DNA from: Pseudoalteromonas denitrificans DSM 6059
GTDB lineage: Bacteria; Pseudomonadota; Gammaproteobacteria; Enterobacterales; Alteromonadaceae
Assembly (NCBI RefSeq): GCF_900112265.1
Contig: NZ_FOLO01000046.1
Coordinates: forward strand, 1 to 46,348
Direction of reading: 5' to 3'
DNA: 46,348 bases
Part shown: one piece after another, positions 17,730-27,187 of the stretch
Numbering within the stretch: position 1 is the stretch's first letter
Layout of the letters: every line of letters begins with the position of its first letter
Notes under the pieces: model-generated
The model's input: the letters and a program-made list of their open reading frames with translations, nothing else
What the model was told of the DNA's origin: nothing
Databases searched by the model: none
Translations under genes and position numbers: made by a program

Positions 17730-18341
17730 ATGTTTAAACCACAAATACTACAAAGCCAATTAATTAAATTAATTCCTATGACTATGGGGCATTTAGAAGC
17801 TTATCGTGCAGCAGGAAACTACCCTGAGATGTGGCAGCACATGCCAATAAATCGATGTGAAACAACAGAAGTTGCCACAACTTGGATGAAAGAAGCAATC
17901 AATGAAATGGCACTAGGCCAACAAATTGCATTTGTTACACTTGATAAAAAAACCAATCAAGTAATTGGTTCTACCAGACTATTTAGGCTCAATGAAAAAG
18001 ATAAATCTTTAGAAATAGGCCATACCTTTATAGCTCCTGAATTCCAGCGGACCTATGTAAATTCTCATGCAAAATATTTAATGCTTAAATATGCTTTCGA
18101 AGAATTAAACATGGCACGAGTTGAGATTTGCACTAACGAACATAACAAGCAATCACGCGCTGCAATTGCCAGAATTGGCGGTCATTTTGAAGGCATACTT
18201 AGAAAACACCGACGCGCACCCAATGGGGATTATCGCAATACGGCTATGTTCAGCATCATAGATAGTGAATGGCCTCAAATCAAATCCCATTTATTAAAAA
18301 CAGGCTCAAAGTCTCAGGAGTTTGAACATGTACCCGCCTAA
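17730..18341 (+). CDS. GNAT family N-acetyltransferase (RimJ/RimL-like)
   Basis: The 203-residue cytoplasmic acetyltransferase has the GNAT order: an N-terminal substrate strand (LIKLIPMTMGHLEAYRAA), the segment QIAFVTLDKKTNQVIGSTRL, EIGHTFIAPEFQRTYVNSHAK where the acetyl-CoA binding motif A lies, and ARVEICTNEHNKQSRAAIARIG (motif B). The ribosome site AAGGAG is strong. It overlaps the PaiB-like gene by 14 bases, so the two are translationally coupled. By position it recalls B. subtilis paiA-paiB, where PaiA acetylates polyamines, but this protein is of the RimJ/L subtype, so the substrate is open. Confidence 0.88.
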   Translation: MFKPQILQSQLIKLIPMTMGHLEAYRAAGNYPEMWQHMPINRCETTEVATTWMKEAINEMALGQQIAFVTLDKKTNQVIGSTRLFRLNEKDKSLEIGHTFIAPEFQRTYVNSHAKYLMLKYAFEELNMARVEICTNEHNKQSRAAIARIGGHFEGILRKHRRAPNGDYRNTAMFSIIDSEWPQIKSHLLKTGSKSQEFEHVPA

Positions 18342-18948
18342 ACATTACAGTACCGATTCGAAAAATAATAAGCAGTTAACCAAATTAATTGCTGACTACC
18401 CATTAGCAACACTTTTAATCAAAGATGAACGAGAGCTTCACATTAGTCATATACCCTTTCATTATGATGAAAATGAATTATTTTTAATTGGTCATGTCAG
18501 TAATCATCACCCTTTATCCGAGCGACTAAAAAACAGCCAAACTGTTCATGTAAGTTTAATATTTCATGGCGAAGATGCGTATATTTCTCCAAGTTATGTT
18601 TCACAAAATAATAAATCAAAGCAATCTGTGCCTACTTGGAACTACAGAAAAGTACATATTTCAGGTGAAGCTATTGAGATATCTAATCACAATGAAAAAT
18701 ATCAGCAAATGGACCTAACAAGCCAACTTTTTGAGCAAGGACAAGATATACCTTGGTTATTAAAGTCAGCACCAAGTAAAGCAATTAAACACATGCTAAA
18801 TGCAATCACGATTTTTAAAGTAACAATAAATACTTGCGAGGGCCGCTTTAAACTAAGTCAAAATAAAACAAATGAAATAAAAATGGAGATTTCAGAACAA
18901 CTCAAACTAAGTGGTAAAAATAAATTAGCTGAAAGGATGCTTGAATAA
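18328..18948 (+). CDS. PaiB-like FMN-binding protein
   Basis: The 206-residue protein belongs to the FMN-binding negative transcriptional regulator family (PF04299, PaiB): MYPPKHY at the start, ISHIPFHYDE, GHVSNHHPL and the family-typical SVPTWNYRKVHISGEA. It has a split-barrel flavin fold and no obvious DNA-binding domain, so the regulator label comes from B. subtilis PaiB. The start is ATG 18328, with an AGGAG site eight bases away; a TTG two codons earlier is too close to that site. It overlaps the acetyltransferase gene. Confidence 0.9.
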   Translation: MYPPKHYSTDSKNNKQLTKLIADYPLATLLIKDERELHISHIPFHYDENELFLIGHVSNHHPLSERLKNSQTVHVSLIFHGEDAYISPSYVSQNNKSKQSVPTWNYRKVHISGEAIEISNHNEKYQQMDLTSQLFEQGQDIPWLLKSAPSKAIKHMLNAITIFKVTINTCEGRFKLSQNKTNEIKMEISEQLKLSGKNKLAERMLE

Positions 18949-19050
18949 CAAACAAGTCTATAAAATTATTTCATTATAAAAGCCCACTGTTATTTACTTA
19001 TTACGGTTATATCATTCGTTAAATACATCATCATAATAAGTAAATTTCTA

Positions 19051-21486
19051 TCAATCATTACCTTTGAGGGCATATATTACAGGATGTTTAATCATAGGTT
19101 TTAAAGGCAAATAACAAGCAGTAAACGACATTATAGAGATCAAACCTAAAGTAACTAAAAATACAGGTATAATCTGCAAAGTTAAATAGAGGCTTATAAA
19201 ATCAGAAAAAACAATCGCCAACAATGAAAAAGCAATCATACTCACGACAATCCCTATGCAGATTGTTTTTATATTTTCTTGTAAAACTAACTTGAATAGA
19301 TCTTTACCTTTAGCACCTATCGCCATACGCGTTCCTAACTCAAATCGTCTCATTTGAATGCAATAACTTAAAATGCCATATAAACCAATACTCGCAATAA
19401 ATATTGTAATAAAAGCCAAAAATATAGCAATACTCGCTGTTAAAGTATGCTCAAAAGTGGCAACTTTTATACTTTTTGACATATGCTCAAACTTACTTAA
19501 AGCAAATTGCTTATCTACCTCAAAAAGTGTTTTGATCATTTGTTCCCGGCTAAGCTCTTGGTTCTTTTTTAGCTTAACCATCATAAAAGTAGCTGTACCA
19601 AAGTTGGTAATATAAAATCTTGCAGGGGGGTTACGCTGAGTTGGTAACGCTAAATTAGCAACAATGCCTATTACAGTATGCGGCTTATCATCGAATAATA
19701 ATTTTCGACCTAAAACAGCATTGCCATCCGCAGACAATATTGAAGCAAAAGCTTGGTTAACAATAAGAACTTGTGTCTGTTGTTTTACATCCAACTCTGT
19801 AAAACCATCTCCTTGTAAAATCTCTTGTTGCAGCACATTAAAATAGTGATGATCTACATTTCTAAAAAGTGAATAATATTTATGGTTGCTTTTCACATCT
19901 GTCAGAGGGTATTGAAGCGTATCATCTAAAGGAGTTCTAGAAAAACTAACGTCTTCTATTTGTGGTAATAATAATAGCTTTTGCTCTAATTCTCTTACCT
20001 TAGGGGCATAACGACTCCAGCCTTGCCAATCTAGTGTTGCAATAGCAAACTCAATACTCATGAGTTGCGCGCTATTAAAACCTAAAGGTTGCTTTAATTG
20101 TCTAATAGCATCTTGTAGTAACAGGCCACTGCTAAATACGAGTAACATAGCAATACTAATTTGACTGCAAATCAACCATACTCTAGATTTTATCGCTACT
20201 TGAGTAGCTGTGCCCTTCCCACTAGTTTGCAATGACGCGTTTAAAGAAAAATAATCGATTGTTTTAACGCTTAATTGTGTAAATATACAGGCTAAAATAA
20301 AAGACACAACAACACCTGATACAAAGGTAATATAGCTGAGTTGAAGTTCGTTAACACGGGCTAAATTTTCAGAAAAATAATATTGCATTATGCCCAGTCC
20401 TAGCTTTGCAATAAACAAAGCAAAAATCATAGATGCAATCATTAATAATAGAGCTTCACTAAAAACTAAGGCTTTTAATTGTGATTTTTTTGCCCCTAGA
20501 GATGCACTAATTGCTAAGTTTTTTCGCTGTGAAGCTATTCTCGCTAAAAATAAATTAGCCACATTTGTTGCTGTTATAAGTAATAAACCTAAAACACCTG
20601 CAACTAATACATAAACAGTATTAATACTCCCTGCAGATAGCTCTGTTTTAATTGCAACTAAGTGGAAATTTACATTCCAATTTTTATAAAACCCCTCTAT
20701 ATCAGAGTGTTTTATAAACGCTTCATTAGCTTCAGGCGCTAAAAGTAAAGCAGCTTGTTGTGATGTCATATCTTGATGTAGTTTACCTACCAGAACAATT
20801 TGATTATCAATAAAGTTCCATACCTCCTTAAAATCAGAGTTATTATATTTCCAGGGCAACCAAACTTGCGTATCGCGCCCTGTTTTATATAGTTGAGGTT
20901 CTATAAAATTTTCAGCTGTAATACCAATAATCGGATGGCTAATACCATTAATGACAATATGTTGGCTTAAAATATCTTTGCGCCCGCTGAAATAAGATTG
21001 CCAATTTTTATAACTTATAATCGCTCCGGGTACATAACTCTCAGCTTCATCAAGCCTCAAAGGGTAGTCGCCCAAGGCCATAGGGATCGCTAAGAGTTCA
21101 AACCAATTATTTGTTATATAAGTAGTTGAAAACTTAGGTTGCATTGCTTCAGATACAATAACTTCTTCGGTATAAAAAAGCATCGCCATATCACTCATAA
21201 TTTTATTGGCTTGCTGAGATTTATAAAGCAACTCTGCTGCTGGGTATATAAAACTCTCAGTCTGCAAAACGGAATTTGCATTAAACCTTTGATAATTAAT
21301 TTTCATTAACCGATCTGAATCAGGATAGGCTAAAGGCTTAAACATCATTAAATAAGCAAGTGTGAGCACAGCTAATAGTGCCCCCATGGTAACCCCTATT
21401 GAACTTACAATACTAATCACAAAATAAGGGACTTTTCTTAAACTTAAATATGCGTGTTTAAACAAATACAAAGGGTGCCACATCAT
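19051..21486 (-). CDS. FtsX/MacB-type ABC permease, paralogue C
   Basis: This 811-residue inner-membrane permease is built of two tandem MacB_PCD-FtsX units. It has an N-terminal helix (YFVISIVSSIGVTMGALLAVLTL), a first periplasmic domain, a three-helix FtsX block near residues 290-425 (VYVLVAGVLGLLLITATNVANLFLARI), another helix near RVWLICSQISIAMLLVFSS, a second periplasmic domain and a final three-helix block ending ACYLPLKPMIKHPVIYALKG. The cytoplasmic coupling motifs LAISASLGAKKSQ and LGTRMAIGAKGKD are present. It is the last gene of the exporter operon; its ATG overlaps the stop of the gene before it (TAATG). Its substrate is unknown. Confidence 0.9.
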   Translation of the reverse strand: MMWHPLYLFKHAYLSLRKVPYFVISIVSSIGVTMGALLAVLTLAYLMMFKPLAYPDSDRLMKINYQRFNANSVLQTESFIYPAAELLYKSQQANKIMSDMAMLFYTEEVIVSEAMQPKFSTTYITNNWFELLAIPMALGDYPLRLDEAESYVPGAIISYKNWQSYFSGRKDILSQHIVINGISHPIIGITAENFIEPQLYKTGRDTQVWLPWKYNNSDFKEVWNFIDNQIVLVGKLHQDMTSQQAALLLAPEANEAFIKHSDIEGFYKNWNVNFHLVAIKTELSAGSINTVYVLVAGVLGLLLITATNVANLFLARIASQRKNLAISASLGAKKSQLKALVFSEALLLMIASMIFALFIAKLGLGIMQYYFSENLARVNELQLSYITFVSGVVVSFILACIFTQLSVKTIDYFSLNASLQTSGKGTATQVAIKSRVWLICSQISIAMLLVFSSGLLLQDAIRQLKQPLGFNSAQLMSIEFAIATLDWQGWSRYAPKVRELEQKLLLLPQIEDVSFSRTPLDDTLQYPLTDVKSNHKYYSLFRNVDHHYFNVLQQEILQGDGFTELDVKQQTQVLIVNQAFASILSADGNAVLGRKLLFDDKPHTVIGIVANLALPTQRNPPARFYITNFGTATFMMVKLKKNQELSREQMIKTLFEVDKQFALSKFEHMSKSIKVATFEHTLTASIAIFLAFITIFIASIGLYGILSYCIQMRRFELGTRMAIGAKGKDLFKLVLQENIKTICIGIVVSMIAFSLLAIVFSDFISLYLTLQIIPVFLVTLGLISIMSFTACYLPLKPMIKHPVIYALKGND

Positions 21487-23912
21487 TAATGCCCCGCTCT
21501 TAACGCATGTATTACAGAGCGGTTAATGAGATTTCGCAATGGTAAATAACATGCTATCAAAGTAATGAGTACTATTAAGCTAAAGGTAAGGATCACAGTA
21601 GGTAATAACTGCCAATTAACATAGCGTTCTAATTGGTTATTAAAACTAATAACAAGCCCTAACATTATCAAAATACTAAAAACTAACCCTATTAATACAG
21701 ATTGACTATTATCCTTAATAATCATCAAAATTAATGTTTTACGCTTTGCTCCTATGGCCAGACGAGTACCAATTTCAAAACGGCGGATTTGAGTGCTATA
21801 ACTCATAACACCATAAAGACCCAAACTCGCTAACAAGAAGGTCAAACTTGCTAAAACAGCTGTCGTAATTGCCGTTGCCTTTTGAGTAAACAGTCCTGCA
21901 TCTTGGGTTTGACTTAAAGATTCATACTTTTCAATCACCATAGATTTATGACTTTGTTGAATAACCTCAACTAACTGTTCTCGTGATAACGCTTGATTTG
22001 ATTTAAATTTGATTAACAAACTACGTTGTGACAAGTCACTTGGTCCATAAACACGAAATGGTTGATCGATTTGATTTGGCTGTTTAATATTTTTAACCAC
22101 ACCTTTTATCGAATAAACCTGATCATTACCTGGATTAACATTTATACCAACTGCGCTCGCATTAGGTGATAAATGATTTGCCAATGCTTCGTTAATAATC
22201 CAAACATTATTCCCATCTTTAATATCTGCTGTAGAAAAATTTTCACCATCAATTAAAGGCTGCCCTAATAATTCAAAATAATCATCGGCAATACTTTTTA
22301 TAAATATGGTATAGCGCTCTTTACGCACCAGATCATTAATTGGCCATTGCCAAAAACGACTCAAAGGAGAGCTGGAATGACTGATCATTTCGACTTCTGG
22401 ACGTGAAATTATTTGAGCTTTTATGTCAGTCATAATAGGTGAAAATGCATCATATTCAGGCCAATTCATACCTGAATAAACTAAGTTTAAATAAGATAAG
22501 TTATGAGTTTCAAAACCTGCATCTTCATTTAGCGAATCAAGTGCATGTTTAAACAAATTAGCATTAACAAAAATTAAAGTTGCGGCTATCGCGACTTGCG
22601 TGATCACTAATACTTGACGTGTTTTTTTAGGAACCTGTGCACTATTTCCTTTACCACTTGATTGTAAAGTCAAATTCAACGTTTTATATTTAATTGTTTT
22701 TGCGCTTACTTTGGCAAAAAAATAAGCTAAGCTCATTACAATTATAATTGCAGATAAAAAAGAAAAACGGTTCAGCCTGAGCTCAGCTACGCGGGGCAAT
22801 ACATCGCTTAAATAATGCTGCAGAATATAAAAACCACAAACAGCAATCACTAAAGCAATACAAATTGATAACAACATTAAAATACCAGATTCAACTAGCA
22901 AAGCATTAAATAACTGTTTGCTATTAGCCCCCATTGCAGCCCGAATTGCCAAACTATGCTGTTGTTGTGCAATACGTGATATAAATAAGTTAGCGATATT
23001 TGCACTGGCAATTATGACTAAACCAAAAACTCCCGCTAATAAGAAATAAATAACTTGATGGCTGCCCCCTAACACTAAGCTATTAAAACTATGTAGTTTC
23101 ATTTGCAAAGTCCAGTCATTTAAAAAAGTAACGCCACCTACATTATCTCGCCAAATTTGATTCTCAGCAGGCGTAATTTCTTGCTCTATTTGTTTAATTG
23201 ATTGCTGCGAATTTAATTTACCTACAAACGCAGCAAGTGGAATAATATTTCCCCAACTCTCTTTTGCACTTGTATCTAAGTTATAATCCCAAGGTAGCCA
23301 GACCTGAGTTTTTAGGCCTCTTTGTTCAATTTCAGGTTCAATAAAAGTATCAGATATAACGCCTACAATTGAAAAACTCACGCCACTAAACGCTATTTTT
23401 TGAGATAAAATATCTTCATCACCATTAAATTCATTTTGCCAAGTATCAAAACTAATAACGGCAACTGGGTTATGCGAATCGAGTTGTTCTGTTTGTTCAA
23501 ATTGACGACCCCTCGCCATAGGTATATCTAATAATGAAAACCATTTTGGCGTCACATAACCCATTTTTAAACTTGGCTGCTTAGGCAAACTCGTTAATAT
23601 ATTGTCATCGTAATGAATAAGTGCCGCTTCACTAAAATGGGTTTGATTTTTATAAAAGTGAATTAGTCCCGGATAAGTAAACAAATTATTATCTACTTGG
23701 CCATTTTGCATTATTTGACTTTGCACTACCCTATACAGTTTTTCCTGTTCTGGATAAGGCAAAGGTTTCATTAACATGACATAAGCAAGTGTCAGAACAC
23801 ATAATAGTGCGCCTAACGTAAAACCCATAGTCGTAACAACACTTACTATAAATCCCGGCGTTTTTGTAAGGCTTTGCCAAGCTTGTTTAATTAAGTACAT
23901 AATATAATTCAT
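21486..23912 (-). CDS. FtsX/MacB-type ABC permease, paralogue B
   Basis: This is a paralogue of 808 residues with the same two-unit layout. Marks include the opening helix GFIVSVVTTMGFTLGALLCVLTL, the coupling motif LAIRAAMGANSKQ in the first half, IGTRLAIGAKRKT in the second, the linker SSGKGNSAQVPKKTRQVLVITQ and the closing ACYLPLRNLINRSVIHALRAG. It lies 52 bases after paralogue A and overlaps paralogue C by one base. Divergence between paralogues is mostly in the periplasmic domains, the expected site of substrate or partner contact. Met5 is an alternative start. Confidence 0.9.
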   Translation of the reverse strand: MNYIMYLIKQAWQSLTKTPGFIVSVVTTMGFTLGALLCVLTLAYVMLMKPLPYPEQEKLYRVVQSQIMQNGQVDNNLFTYPGLIHFYKNQTHFSEAALIHYDDNILTSLPKQPSLKMGYVTPKWFSLLDIPMARGRQFEQTEQLDSHNPVAVISFDTWQNEFNGDEDILSQKIAFSGVSFSIVGVISDTFIEPEIEQRGLKTQVWLPWDYNLDTSAKESWGNIIPLAAFVGKLNSQQSIKQIEQEITPAENQIWRDNVGGVTFLNDWTLQMKLHSFNSLVLGGSHQVIYFLLAGVFGLVIIASANIANLFISRIAQQQHSLAIRAAMGANSKQLFNALLVESGILMLLSICIALVIAVCGFYILQHYLSDVLPRVAELRLNRFSFLSAIIIVMSLAYFFAKVSAKTIKYKTLNLTLQSSGKGNSAQVPKKTRQVLVITQVAIAATLIFVNANLFKHALDSLNEDAGFETHNLSYLNLVYSGMNWPEYDAFSPIMTDIKAQIISRPEVEMISHSSSPLSRFWQWPINDLVRKERYTIFIKSIADDYFELLGQPLIDGENFSTADIKDGNNVWIINEALANHLSPNASAVGINVNPGNDQVYSIKGVVKNIKQPNQIDQPFRVYGPSDLSQRSLLIKFKSNQALSREQLVEVIQQSHKSMVIEKYESLSQTQDAGLFTQKATAITTAVLASLTFLLASLGLYGVMSYSTQIRRFEIGTRLAIGAKRKTLILMIIKDNSQSVLIGLVFSILIMLGLVISFNNQLERYVNWQLLPTVILTFSLIVLITLIACYLPLRNLINRSVIHALRAGH

Positions 23913-23964
23913 AAAACGTTCTTTTCCTTGAATTTACAAAATACGTCATTATGGCTGTGATAAC

Positions 23965-26382
23965 TCAGTCACTACCTTTAAGCGCATAAATTGCTGGGCG
24001 GTTAATAATCGTCCTTAATGGCCAATAACATGCAAATAATGAAATGAACCCAATTAAAAATAATGTAATCGCTAAAATAGACAGTAATTGAGCATTTATG
24101 TAGGTTATTAATACATCTGATAAACCAACAAATATAAAGAGTAAAATAATGAAACTGGTTATAAAACCCCAAAGAATAGCTGGGGCGTTATCTTTAATAA
24201 TCATCTTTATTAAATCATTGCGTTGAGCACCTATTGCCAATCGAGTTCCAATTTCGAATTGTCGCATTTGCGTGCTGTAACTTAGAATACCGTATAAGCC
24301 TATCGCAGCTAAAAATATTGTTAAAATAGCCAAACTCGCACTTGTTATTGCTGTGGTATATTCGGTAAATAACATTTTTTCTTTGCTTTTATTTAAACTT
24401 GAATAACCAAATAAAGTCAGCTGACTACTTGCCTCTTTAATGAGTGCCACTACTTGAGTACGAGACAAGTCTTGTCCAGGTTTAAATTTCAACATCATCA
24501 TATTTTTAGCATATGACGTTACATAATAAGCCCTTGCCCTGATATTTGACTGACCTGGCAACTGAACACCTTTCACAACACCTATTACTTGCATATCCCC
24601 ATTAAACATCATACCTAATGCACTTCCATTTGGTGCTAATTGTTTAGCAAAAATATCATTAACTATCATTACAGGGTTATTATTTTGTACATCACCTTGA
24701 TTAAAAAAATCGCCTTCAATTAATGGCTGTTCTATCATCTTGAAATATTCATGATCTATATATTTGCCACCTGGGGTATAACGTTTATCTGTTACATTTT
24801 GCATCAGAGCCCAAGTACCAAAGCGCATCAATGGAGAAGTTGATTGACTAACCGCTTCTATTTCAGGTTGGCTTAAAAGCAGTTTTCGTAATTCCAGCAA
24901 AGCTGCAGCTCGACTATCTTGTTCACCTTTTTTGGCAGGTGATACACCCAACACTAAGTGCGACATGTTTTCTATATTAAAGCCACTGGGCTGATTTATT
25001 GTTTTTATCGAATCCTTAAATAAAATAATATTTACAAAAACCAAAGCTGTAACAATCGCGACCTGAGTTATGACAAGCGTTTTACGAGTTTGCTTTGATA
25101 CCTGAATGCCAGTCCCTTTACCACTTGATTGTAAAGCTAAGTTAAGCGCATGATAGTTAATCATTTTGCTACTTAAATAAGCAAAAAACAAAGCAAATAA
25201 AACCACACATCCAATCGCAGAACATAAAGTAAAAACATTAATAGCCAACTCATCTACCCGAGGAAGTTGTTCAGATAAAAAATTCTGTAAAATATAAAAA
25301 CCCAAATTTGCAAGTACTAAGGCACAAATCACAGATAAGAGCATTAATAAGCCTGTCTGCGATAAAATAGTGTAAAATAATTTTTTTTGCGTAGCACCTA
25401 CACTGGCATGTATTGCCAACTCTCTTTGTTGCTCTGCAGTTCGAGAAATGAATAAATTAGCAATATTAGAACAAGCTATAAGGACTAACCCGATCACACC
25501 AGCCAATAATAAATAAATCGTATTTTCACTATCACCTAAAATAACCGATTTAAAATCATGAACTTTAATACCAATAGACCAATCTTTAAAAAATTTACGG
25601 CCTGATACCTGTTTTTGCCAATTATCATTAATTAAGCTAGTGAGCGATTGGTTTATTTGTTTAACTGTTTTATTAACCCCTAACTTGCCTATAAAAGTGA
25701 GGTTACCATCATCATTGCCCCATTCTTTTCTATTTTGTTCACTTATACTATTATAATCCCAAGGTAAATAAACTTGAGTTTTTAAACCTTTCGCTAATAA
25801 TTGCGGCTCAATAAATGACTTTTCAATGACTCCCACAATACGATAACTAATACCAATAAATTCTACTTTTTTGTTTAAAATATTAGGGTCTAAATTAAAT
25901 TCTTTTTGCCAAGTATCATAACTTAATACAGCAACTGGATTAAAAGTATTCATTAACTCAGTGACTTCGAAGCTACGACCTATAACCATTTTTGCATTTA
26001 GTAATTCAAACCATTTTGGTGTAACAAAAGTCGTTGATAAAGTTGGTTGGTTATTTTTTGACGTTAGTACTCTTGCATCATAATAAAGTAAAGCAGCATC
26101 ACTAAATACAGTTTGATTTTGATATAAATGCATTAAATTTGGATAAGTAAAAGCACGCCCATCTATCCTAGATTCAGCATCAATTAGATTATGCTCTATG
26201 GTATAGAGCTTACTTTGTTCCGGGTAAGGTAAAGGTTTAAAAATTAAAATATAGGCTAAAGTTAATATACATAATAAAGCCCCTAGTGTTGTACCCATAG
26301 TAATTAATACACTGGCAACAAAACTAGGTTTTTGCTTTAAACTAAACCATGCTTGTTTTTGTTGATAAATAAATTGACTCAT
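23965..26382 (-). CDS. FtsX/MacB-type ABC permease, paralogue A
   Basis: This 805-residue permease is the first of three and has the same order of helices and periplasmic domains: SFVASVLITMGTTLGALLCILTL, the coupling motif LAIHASVGATQKK, the linker SSGKGTGIQVSKQTRKTLVITQ and IGTRLAIGAQRNDL, ending CYWPLRTIINRPAIYALKGS. Its ATG overlaps the stop of the ATPase gene (ATGA, 26379-26382), so the two are tightly coupled. The two-unit permease form has eight helices in one chain and could act alone or as a mixed assembly with the neighbouring paralogues; this is not decided by the sequence. Confidence 0.9.
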   Translation of the reverse strand: MSQFIYQQKQAWFSLKQKPSFVASVLITMGTTLGALLCILTLAYILIFKPLPYPEQSKLYTIEHNLIDAESRIDGRAFTYPNLMHLYQNQTVFSDAALLYYDARVLTSKNNQPTLSTTFVTPKWFELLNAKMVIGRSFEVTELMNTFNPVAVLSYDTWQKEFNLDPNILNKKVEFIGISYRIVGVIEKSFIEPQLLAKGLKTQVYLPWDYNSISEQNRKEWGNDDGNLTFIGKLGVNKTVKQINQSLTSLINDNWQKQVSGRKFFKDWSIGIKVHDFKSVILGDSENTIYLLLAGVIGLVLIACSNIANLFISRTAEQQRELAIHASVGATQKKLFYTILSQTGLLMLLSVICALVLANLGFYILQNFLSEQLPRVDELAINVFTLCSAIGCVVLFALFFAYLSSKMINYHALNLALQSSGKGTGIQVSKQTRKTLVITQVAIVTALVFVNIILFKDSIKTINQPSGFNIENMSHLVLGVSPAKKGEQDSRAAALLELRKLLLSQPEIEAVSQSTSPLMRFGTWALMQNVTDKRYTPGGKYIDHEYFKMIEQPLIEGDFFNQGDVQNNNPVMIVNDIFAKQLAPNGSALGMMFNGDMQVIGVVKGVQLPGQSNIRARAYYVTSYAKNMMMLKFKPGQDLSRTQVVALIKEASSQLTLFGYSSLNKSKEKMLFTEYTTAITSASLAILTIFLAAIGLYGILSYSTQMRQFEIGTRLAIGAQRNDLIKMIIKDNAPAILWGFITSFIILLFIFVGLSDVLITYINAQLLSILAITLFLIGFISLFACYWPLRTIINRPAIYALKGSD

Positions 26383-27113
26383 ACTGCTGCCTTTACCCTT
26401 TCAACGATATCTGGTGTCGTTAAAATTGCACCATCAAGTAACTTCAGCTGAGTGCGTGCCATATCCGCATAGCGTGGATCATGTGTTACCATACAGATCG
26501 TTGTGCCATTTTCATTCAATTTTTCAAGTACATCCATAACTTGATCACCACTTTTAGAATCTAAGTTTCCTGTAGGCTCATCCACCAATAAAATTGCAGG
26601 ATTTGCTACTAATGCACGTGCTATTGCAATACGTTGTTGCTGACCACCAGATAACTGATTTGGTTTATGACTTACACGATGAGACATAGCAACTAACGCT
26701 AAACATTCATTTACACGTGTTTTAATCGCTTGCTCTGACATTTTTTCTTTACTGTAACGCAGTGGTAAAGCCACATTATCAAAGACGGACAATTCATCAA
26801 TTAAGTTAAACGACTGAAATATAAAACCTATTTTACTATTTCTGATTTCTGCAGCTTCATCTAGTGATAAATCTGTAACATTAACACCTTCAATGTAAAA
26901 TTCACCATCAGATGGCATATCTAATAAACCTAATATTGATAATAAGGTTGATTTACCACAACCTGAAGGACCTGAAATAGACACATAATCCCCTGCGTTG
27001 ATTTCTAAATCGATACTTCTTAGAGCATGAGTTTCTAATTCTTCCGTTTCAAAAATTTTAGAAATATTCGTCATTTTTATTTTTGTATTCGTGTTTACTG
27101 TTGCTTGGCTCAT
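26379..27113 (-). CDS. ABC transporter ATP-binding protein (MacB/LolD type)
   Basis: The 244-residue ATPase has every motif in place: Walker A GPSGCGKSTLL, Q-loop GFIFQSFNLIDELSVFDNV, signature LSGGQQQRIAIARAL, Walker B ILLVDEPTGNLDS and the H-loop MVTHDPRYA. The FQSFNLI Q-loop and TGNLDS are typical of the MacB/LolD/FtsE group that works with FtsX-type permeases. It is the only ATPase in the cluster and so presumably energises all three permeases. It overlaps paralogue A by four bases and follows the adaptor gene after a 74-base gap. Confidence 0.95.
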   Translation of the reverse strand: MSQATVNTNTKIKMTNISKIFETEELETHALRSIDLEINAGDYVSISGPSGCGKSTLLSILGLLDMPSDGEFYIEGVNVTDLSLDEAAEIRNSKIGFIFQSFNLIDELSVFDNVALPLRYSKEKMSEQAIKTRVNECLALVAMSHRVSHKPNQLSGGQQQRIAIARALVANPAILLVDEPTGNLDSKSGDQVMDVLEKLNENGTTICMVTHDPRYADMARTQLKLLDGAILTTPDIVERVKAAV

Positions 27114-27187
27114 GTTTCTATTCCTTTTGTAATTAATAACAGGCTAGCCTTTAATTTCATCACTTCGTTAGCCTAAATAATTTGATT

